From assembly GCA_955652345.1 (NCBI GenBank), contig CATPBV010000119.1:1-10980 (forward strand): DNA of 10,980 bases, written 5' to 3'. This document shows, one piece after another, positions 6,442-10,980 of the stretch (the stretch's first letter is position 1; every line of letters starts with the position of its first letter). This DNA is from an uncultured Solirubrobacteraceae bacterium. Lineage in GTDB: Bacteria; Actinomycetota; Thermoleophilia; Solirubrobacterales; Solirubrobacteraceae. The notes under the pieces are model-generated. The model made no database searches. It had not been told where the DNA came from and saw only the letters and a list, made by a program, of their open reading frames with translations. A program made the position numbers and the translations under genes.

Positions 6442-9006
6442 CTACTCGTACTGGAGCGCTTCGAGCACGTTCAAGCGCCCCGCGCGCCGCGCCGGGAGGA
6501 TCGCCGCGACCAGCCCCGCGATCACGGCTGCCAATACGAACACCACGAGCGTCCCGACCGGGACCGTGAACACCGGGTACTTGAGCGCGACCCCGACCAT
6601 CAGGGCCAGCACCACGCCGAGCGGGATTCCCAGCGTGGCGCCCAGCAGCGCGGTGATGACGCTCTCATGGCGGATCAGTCTGCGGATCTGGCGACGAGTC
6701 ATCCCGACGGCCCGAAGCATTCCGAGCTCACGAGTCCGCTCGAACACCGTGAGCACGAGCGTGTTGACGATTCCGAACAGGCTCACCACTATCGACAGTG
6801 ACAGCAGCACGTAGAGCAGGTTGAGCAGGAGCGTGAGCCCCTGGAGCTGATTGTGGGTGAACTGCGTCTTGGTCTGTAGCTTCGCGTCCGGGAATCCGCT
6901 CAACGCCATGTTGAGCAGGCCAGTGTTGGCGGGCGTGGCGCCGCCCTGGATGTTCACGAACGTGTACAGATTCTGCGGATTGGGGTATGCGGTGTCGAAC
7001 CTGGTGGTTGAGATCGACAGGTCCCCCAGCTGGGAGCCGCCCTTCGGCGGATCGAACACCCCCCGCACCGTCAGGTGAAGGACCGTGCCGGATGGGGTCT
7101 GCAGCGACAGCGGAGAGCCGACGTGCAGGTGGTTCGCGCTCGCCCAGTCCTTCGATACGAGCGCGCCGCTGCCGTCGAGCTGCGCCGGCGTGCTCGGGTT
7201 GCCCGACTGCCACTTGAGTGCCATCACCCGGGTGACCCCGGGGTCGACTGCCGTCACGTTCATGTTCGAGCCGAACGCCCGTCCGCGGCCGGCACGAACG
7301 CCTGAGACCACCTCGACGCCCGGCACACGGCGTAGCGCCTGCTCCGCCGCGATGCCGATCGGAGAGAAGTTATCGGTCGCGGTGACCGCGTAATTGGCGA
7401 CGAACAGCTGGTTGACCGAATCCTGAAAACGCGTTCGCAGGCCGGCGGCAAGCACCCCCACCAGCGTCACCATGGTCAGTCCGATCATCAGCGCGGACGC
7501 CGTCGACGCGGTGCGGGCCGGATTTCGCGCCGCGTTGCCCCGCGCGAGCGACCCGGCGGCGCCACCGAGCTTCGCCGCCGGCAGGCCCAGCACGCGGGCG
7601 AGTGGGGGGACGAGCGTGGGCGCGAGCATCGCTACTCCGAGGAACAGCGCCAACGTTCCGAGGCCGATGGCGAGCAGCCGCGAACCGGTGCTGAGTCCGC
7701 CCACGAACAGGCCGACGAGCATCAGCGCGATCGCAAGCGCGATCGTGACTCCCGCCGGATAGGAGCCGAGTCGTGCGAGCCGCGAGGGTGGGAGCACCGC
7801 TCCCTCGCGCACGGCGGCGATCGGCGGGACGCGGGTAGCCCGAAGCGCCGGCCGAAGCGCGGCGGCGAGCGTGATCAAGATCCCGACGATGAGCGACACG
7901 ACGATCGTCCGAGTCGCGAACACCGTGCCCGATTGGGGCAGGTCGATTCCAAACGAGACGAACAGCTGGTTCAAGCCCTTGGCGAGCGCGAGCCCGAGGA
8001 ACAGGCCGACCACTGACGCGAGCGAGCCGATCACGAAGGCCTCGAGCAGGACCGAGCGGAGCACCTGACGTCCGGTCGCGCCGAGCGTCCGCATCGTCGC
8101 GAGCTCCCTGGTGCGCTGCGCGATCGTGATCGAGAGCGTATTCGCGATCACGAAGCTGCCGACGAACAACGCGACGCCTCCGAATGCGAGCAGGAAGTCC
8201 TGGAAGATGGTGAGGAATCCGCTGGTGTCCTTCGTCGCCTGCTGGGCCTGCTGCTGACCGGTCTTGACCTGCGCGCTTGCGGGGAGCAGCGGTCGGATCT
8301 CGCTGACCAGTCGCCGGGGGCTGACACCGTGGGCGGCGGCTACGTCGATCGTGTCGTATTGCCCGTTCTTGTGGAACAGCTGCTGGGCCGTCGGCAGCGT
8401 GAAGACGGCCATCGTCGCTCCGCCAAGCGAGGAGACGTTGGCGAACTTGACGATCCCCGTGATCCTGAAGCGCTGCTCCGGACCGCGGGCCACGACGCCG
8501 ATCGTCTGACCGAGCGGGAAGCTGCTACGGCTGGCGGTTGCCTCGTCGATCGCGATGTCGCCGGGGCCTGCTGGCCAGCTGCCGCGGATCAGAGTCAGCG
8601 GATTGAACCGCTGGCCGCTCGGCGTATAGCTGAACGCAAGCCCTGGCGCCCCGCCACGCCCGATCACCTTGCCGTTGTGCCCGATCAACCGGGCGCTGTC
8701 GGAGATTCCGGCGGACGCAAGCGCCACCCCCGGAAGGTGTTGCACCTCGGTCAGCAGCGATCCGCTCAGCGACGGAGGTTGGGTGTTCCCGCCGCCGCCG
8801 TTGTCAGTGCCGATCGCGCTCTTGCCGGTGATCACCGCATCGGAGTGCTTGTACACGGTGCTGAACACGGTCGAGAATGCAGCCTTGATCGTGTCGGTCA
8901 GCACGTAGGTGCCGCTGACCATCGCCACTCCCAGCACGATCGCGATCGCCGTCAGCGCGGCCCGAAGCTTGCGGCCGAGGAGTCCCTTGAGCGCGACGCG
9001 GATCAT
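6442..9006 (-). CDS. ABC transporter permease with two FtsX domains (MacB-like)
   Basis: This is a complete 854-residue membrane subunit. Helix 1 (about 15-37) is followed by an outer domain (about 38-265) with a Gly-rich stretch near 68-73. The first FtsX domain (about 268-390) has helices at 270-292, 318-345 and 365-385 and the loop QRTRELATMRTLGATGRQV (297-315). Two middle helices lie at about 418-440 and 443-468. After RGNAARNPARTASTAS (489-504) comes helix 7 (about 505-522) and a second outer domain (about 525-722). The second FtsX domain (about 725-854) has loop ERTRELGMLRAVGMTRRQI (756-774), helices near 727-752, 783-806 and 815-837, and the ending RAGRLNVLEALQYE. This 4+2+4 helix plan is usual for long actinobacterial FtsX permeases. 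The ATG overlaps the ATPase stop as TAATG, with no separate ribosome site. It probably exports lipids, peptides or drugs, or drives an envelope enzyme; the substrate is unknown. Confidence 0.95.
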   Translation of the reverse strand: MIRVALKGLLGRKLRAALTAIAIVLGVAMVSGTYVLTDTIKAAFSTVFSTVYKHSDAVITGKSAIGTDNGGGGNTQPPSLSGSLLTEVQHLPGVALASAGISDSARLIGHNGKVIGRGGAPGLAFSYTPSGQRFNPLTLIRGSWPAGPGDIAIDEATASRSSFPLGQTIGVVARGPEQRFRITGIVKFANVSSLGGATMAVFTLPTAQQLFHKNGQYDTIDVAAAHGVSPRRLVSEIRPLLPASAQVKTGQQQAQQATKDTSGFLTIFQDFLLAFGGVALFVGSFVIANTLSITIAQRTRELATMRTLGATGRQVLRSVLLEAFVIGSLASVVGLFLGLALAKGLNQLFVSFGIDLPQSGTVFATRTIVVSLIVGILITLAAALRPALRATRVPPIAAVREGAVLPPSRLARLGSYPAGVTIALAIALMLVGLFVGGLSTGSRLLAIGLGTLALFLGVAMLAPTLVPPLARVLGLPAAKLGGAAGSLARGNAARNPARTASTASALMIGLTMVTLVGVLAAGLRTRFQDSVNQLFVANYAVTATDNFSPIGIAAEQALRRVPGVEVVSGVRAGRGRAFGSNMNVTAVDPGVTRVMALKWQSGNPSTPAQLDGSGALVSKDWASANHLHVGSPLSLQTPSGTVLHLTVRGVFDPPKGGSQLGDLSISTTRFDTAYPNPQNLYTFVNIQGGATPANTGLLNMALSGFPDAKLQTKTQFTHNQLQGLTLLLNLLYVLLSLSIVVSLFGIVNTLVLTVFERTRELGMLRAVGMTRRQIRRLIRHESVITALLGATLGIPLGVVLALMVGVALKYPVFTVPVGTLVVFVLAAVIAGLVAAILPARRAGRLNVLEALQYE

Positions 9007-9758
9007 TATCCGAGAGTGCTCATCACCTCGAGCACCTCGCTCGCGCTCGATCCGATCAGCTCCTTGACGATCATGCCGTCGGCGAGCACCAGGATCCGGT
9101 CGGCGATCGAGGCGACGCGGGCGTCGTGGGTGACCATCACGATCGTCTGGTGGTAGGCGTCGGCCGAATCGCGCAGCAGCTCGAGGATCTCGCTGCCGGT
9201 CTTCGAGTCGAGGTTGCCGGTCGGCTCGTCCGCAAGCAGGATCGTCGGGTGGGTGATCAGCGATCTGGCGATCGCCACGCGCTGCTGCTCACCCCCGGAC
9301 AGCTCCGCTGGGCGGTGGGATCGGCGATCCGTGAGTCCCGTCTTGCGCAGTAGCTCCTCGAGCCACCCGTCATCCGGCCGCTCGCCCGCGATCGACAGCG
9401 GCAGCAGGATGTTCTCCTCCGCGTCGAGCATCGGCAGCAGATTGAAGAACTGGAAGACGAAGCCGATGTGCTCGCGGCGAAGCAGCGTCAGCTTCGAGTC
9501 GCGGAGCTCGGTGATCTCAGTGCCCGCGATCTCGACCGTCCCGCTGGTCGGCTTGTCGAGCCCGGCGAGGATGTGCATCAGTGTGGACTTGCCCGAGCCC
9601 GAGGGCCCCATCACCGCGACCAGTTGACCGGAGCGGACGTCGATCGAGATCCCTCGCAGCGCGTCGACGGCGGTGGCGCCCTCGCCGTACCGGCGGGTCA
9701 GCCCGCGCGCGTGTACGACATTGCTGTTGGATCCGGTCGGCTGTAGCTGATCGTGCAT
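9006..9758 (-). CDS. ABC transporter ATP-binding protein C (MacB/LolD type)
   Basis: This is a 250-residue ATPase that energises the permease encoded directly downstream. It is the most canonical of the three ATPases in the window: Walker A GPSGSGKST (51-59), Q-loop FVFQFFNLLP (100-109, Gln103), signature LSGGEQQRVAIARSL (153-167), Walker B ILLADEPTGNLD (173-184, catalytic Glu178) and H-loop VTHD (His211). NLLPMLDAEENILLPL and DEPTGNLDSKTG are hallmarks of the MacB/LolD/FtsE branch. The start at 9758 has an AAGGAA ribosome site. The gene begins 30 bases after the phosphoesterase stop and ends overlapping the permease start, so the three genes are likely one transcript. Confidence 0.96.
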   Translation of the reverse strand: MHDQLQPTGSNSNVVHARGLTRRYGEGATAVDALRGISIDVRSGQLVAVMGPSGSGKSTLMHILAGLDKPTSGTVEIAGTEITELRDSKLTLLRREHIGFVFQFFNLLPMLDAEENILLPLSIAGERPDDGWLEELLRKTGLTDRRSHRPAELSGGEQQRVAIARSLITHPTILLADEPTGNLDSKTGSEILELLRDSADAYHQTIVMVTHDARVASIADRILVLADGMIVKELIGSSASEVLEVMSTLG

Positions 9759-9762
9759 CAGA

Positions 9763-9768
9763 TTCCTT
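9763..9768 (-). promoter_or_regulatory. Ribosome binding site AAGGAA for ATPase C
   Basis: AAGGAA on the minus strand ends 4 bases before the ATG at 9758 and confirms that start. It lies in the 30-base gap after the phosphoesterase gene, so translation of ATPase C starts independently of the phosphoesterase. Confidence 0.6.
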
Positions 9769-9788
9769 GCAGCCCGGCGCCGATCTCC

Positions 9789-10598
9789 TCAATTGTCGCC
9801 CGAAACCTGCCGAAGCGCGTTTACGTCTCGGTTACAGGGTTGCGGGTCGCCAGGATCCTCGCCCCGCCCGGCGCCGTGCTCGAAGAACGCGCTCACCCAG
9901 TCGGGGTCGACCGGATCGATCAGCGATTCGCGCAGCTGCTCCTCGAGCGCAGGGTAGCCCGAGGCCGTCAGCTCCTCGATGGCCGCGGGCACGTCGTAGG
10001 CGGTTTCGTGCAGCTCGGGCGTGCCTTCGGTGACGATCATCCAGAACGCCGCCGGCCGGCCCTCGTATGGCATGCCGACGCTGCCAGCGTTCGCATACGT
10101 CAGGCCGGGGCGGACATCGCGGATCAGCTGCTGATGGGTGTGTCCCCCGACCACGACGGACTCGGCGGCCCCGTCCAGCGCGTCCGCCAGCACATCCGTG
10201 GGCGTCGCTCTGGTCAGGATCTCGTCGTCCCGGCGTGGCGACCCGTGGCAGAACAGCACACCGTCGAGGCTGAGCGCAATCGGCCACGAGGCGAGCCGAT
10301 CGCGCCATGCCTTCGTGAGCGTCTCGGCGCTCCCCGCGGCGGCGCGCGCGGCGGGATCATCCTCGGACATCGCCGCACCGTCGTAGGCGGCGACGGCCTC
10401 CCGCTCGCAGTTCCCCCGAATGAAGTGCACTGGTTCGCTCCGTGCTGTGAGTGCGTCGAGCACCTCGGCGACGAGCGGCCCGCCCACGACATCGCCGGGC
10501 ACTACGATCGCGTCGACCGGGTCGCGATCGAGCTCGGCGAGCACCGCACGGAGCGCGGGCAGGTTCCCGTGGATGTCGGCTAGGACCCCGATTCGCAC
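9789..10598 (-). CDS. Calcineurin-like metallophosphoesterase, YfcE/MJ0936-type
   Basis: This is a 269-residue cytoplasmic metal-dependent phosphoesterase with no signal peptide or membrane helix. All metal-ligand motifs of the family are present: D-x-H at the start (Asp8, His10 in LADIHGN), GDVVGG (Asp36), GNCERE (Asn63), CHGSP (His118) and GHTH (His153, His155). These hold a two-metal centre that cleaves phosphodiesters or phosphomonoesters; the natural substrate cannot be told from sequence. The closing region (about 195-269) is longer than in minimal YfcE proteins. The start is GTG at 10598, because the conserved first strand RIGVLADIHGN begins with the next codon. No strong ribosome site is visible. 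The gene precedes the ABC pair by 30 bases on the same strand, so it may share its mRNA, but a functional link is not evident. Confidence 0.93.
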   Translation of the reverse strand: MRIGVLADIHGNLPALRAVLAELDRDPVDAIVVPGDVVGGPLVAEVLDALTARSEPVHFIRGNCEREAVAAYDGAAMSEDDPAARAAAGSAETLTKAWRDRLASWPIALSLDGVLFCHGSPRRDDEILTRATPTDVLADALDGAAESVVVGGHTHQQLIRDVRPGLTYANAGSVGMPYEGRPAAFWMIVTEGTPELHETAYDVPAAIEELTASGYPALEEQLRESLIDPVDPDWVSAFFEHGAGRGEDPGDPQPCNRDVNALRQVSGDN

Positions 10599-10611
10599 AC
10601 CCGAAACCTAG

Positions 10612-10773
10612 CGAGGCGGCGCCGGAGGTCTGGCTGCCCTCGCCGAGCTCGAGGCCAAGGGCGTCGAGTTCGACGGCGAGACGTTCGATACCGGCGTCTG
10701 CCGGATGGCGTTCTTCACCGATCGCGACGGGAACGATCTGATGCTCCACCACCGCTACGCGCCGTACAGCTGA
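10612..10773 (+). pseudogene. VOC/glyoxalase-fold protein fragment (C-terminal part only)
   Basis: The frame 10612-10773 reads ALAELEAKGVEFDGETFDTG, then CRMAFFTDRDGNDLMLHHRY and APYS before TGA. This is the C-terminal beta-alpha module of a vicinal-oxygen-chelate protein: (L)xxxGVxFDGE, CxMAFFxDxDGNxLMLHxRY. A complete family member is about 115-130 residues; only about 50 are here. A stop (10609-10611) closes the frame upstream, and no ATG, GTG or TTG precedes the conserved part, so no intact protein can be made. The N-terminal half would have to lie where the divergent phosphoesterase begins. It therefore looks cut at about 10612-10624 by a deletion or rearrangement. Confidence 0.7.
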
Positions 10774-10812
10774 GCTGGTCAGCGGCGCGCGCGGACCGCG
10801 ATTCGCCGCGGG

Positions 10813-10980
10813 CTATCTGGCGCGACGCGCGAGATAGATCGCGGTCACGATCGGTGCCAGGAGCACGATGACGAGAACCCCAATAGCCAGGACTCGAGTC
10901 GAGGTGCTGGGGCCACCACCCGTGTAGCTCCTGAACCCAACGAAGAACAGACCGAAATACACGCTCCCCGTCAGGCCGCC
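10813..10980 (-). CDS. Small membrane protein, C-terminal end (5' part outside window)
   Basis: This minus-strand frame is open from the right edge and ends at TAG (10813-10815), giving the last 55 residues. GSVYFGLFFVGF (about 5-16) is hydrophobic. A Gly/Ser/Thr loop (19-28) follows, then a clear membrane helix VLAIGVLVIVLLAPIVTAIYL (about 30-50). The positive tail ARRAR suggests a cytoplasmic C-terminus. Hydrophobicity, the positive tail and codon use like its neighbours support a real gene. I do not recognise a family, and the true start is outside the window. Confidence 0.6.
   Translation of the reverse strand, partial: GGLTGSVYFGLFFVGFRSYTGGGPSTSTRVLAIGVLVIVLLAPIVTAIYLARRAR

Noticed and set aside
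8329..9156. Long plus-strand frame of 275 residues opposite the second permease
   Set aside because: It is Arg/Asp/Gly-rich with no motif, and lies opposite a permease and an ATPase with clear family motifs. High GC content creates such open antisense frames.
10451..10741. Plus-strand frame of 96 residues crossing the phosphoesterase start and the VOC fragment
   Set aside because: It is Arg/Pro-rich with no family resemblance. The neighbouring frame carries the recognisable VOC signature.
10796..10811. Hairpin CCGCG/CGCGG before the right-edge membrane gene's stop as a terminator
   Set aside because: The stem is only 5 bp with no T run, in very GC-rich DNA where such pairs arise by chance.

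Overview
The window is high-GC DNA with tightly packed genes, overlapping start/stop codons, OmpR-type signalling and lipoprotein-tethered, FtsX/MacB-type ABC transporters. This fits a Gram-positive actinobacterium. The protein style would suit Thermoleophilia/Solirubrobacterales, but that is an impression and not a measured assignment. No rRNA, tRNA, CRISPR array, insertion sequence or phage gene was seen. No gene-free stretch exceeds about 215 bases.

Layout. (1) Positions 1-4136, minus strand: a four-gene operon read right to left. It encodes a Ser-rich lipoprotein with a PsbP/LpqN-like outer domain, ABC ATPase A, ABC ATPase B, and a large FtsX-type permease that runs off the left edge. Every junction is an ATGA overlap, so the four genes are probably co-translated. 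(2) Positions 4137-4228: a short divergent intergenic region with three imperfect 19-bp tandem repeats. (3) Positions 4229-6240, plus strand: an OmpR-family response regulator and its histidine kinase, joined by a TGATG overlap. (4) Positions 6240-6441: a short relic that reads like the last ~30 residues of a second histidine kinase, then a small convergent intergenic region. (5) Positions 6442-10598, minus strand: a calcineurin-like phosphoesterase (GTG start), a MacB/LolD-type ATPase and an 854-residue two-FtsX-domain permease, probably one transcript. (6) Positions 10612-10773, plus strand: the C-terminal part of a VOC/glyoxalase-fold protein with no start, a relic. (7) Positions 10813-10980, minus strand: the C-terminal end of a small membrane protein that enters from the right.

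Working model (inference). The two-component system senses a signal at the membrane, perhaps envelope stress or a membrane-active compound. The response regulator controls its own gene pair and the divergent lipoprotein/dual-ATPase/FtsX operon through the repeats between them. The dual ATPases could form a heterodimer on one long permease, with the lipoprotein as its outer-face partner. The second transporter is a separate ATPase-permease pair that converges on the kinase gene. Its substrate and its link to the phosphoesterase are unknown. The two gene fragments, one beside each end of the second transporter operon, indicate past rearrangement at its borders.
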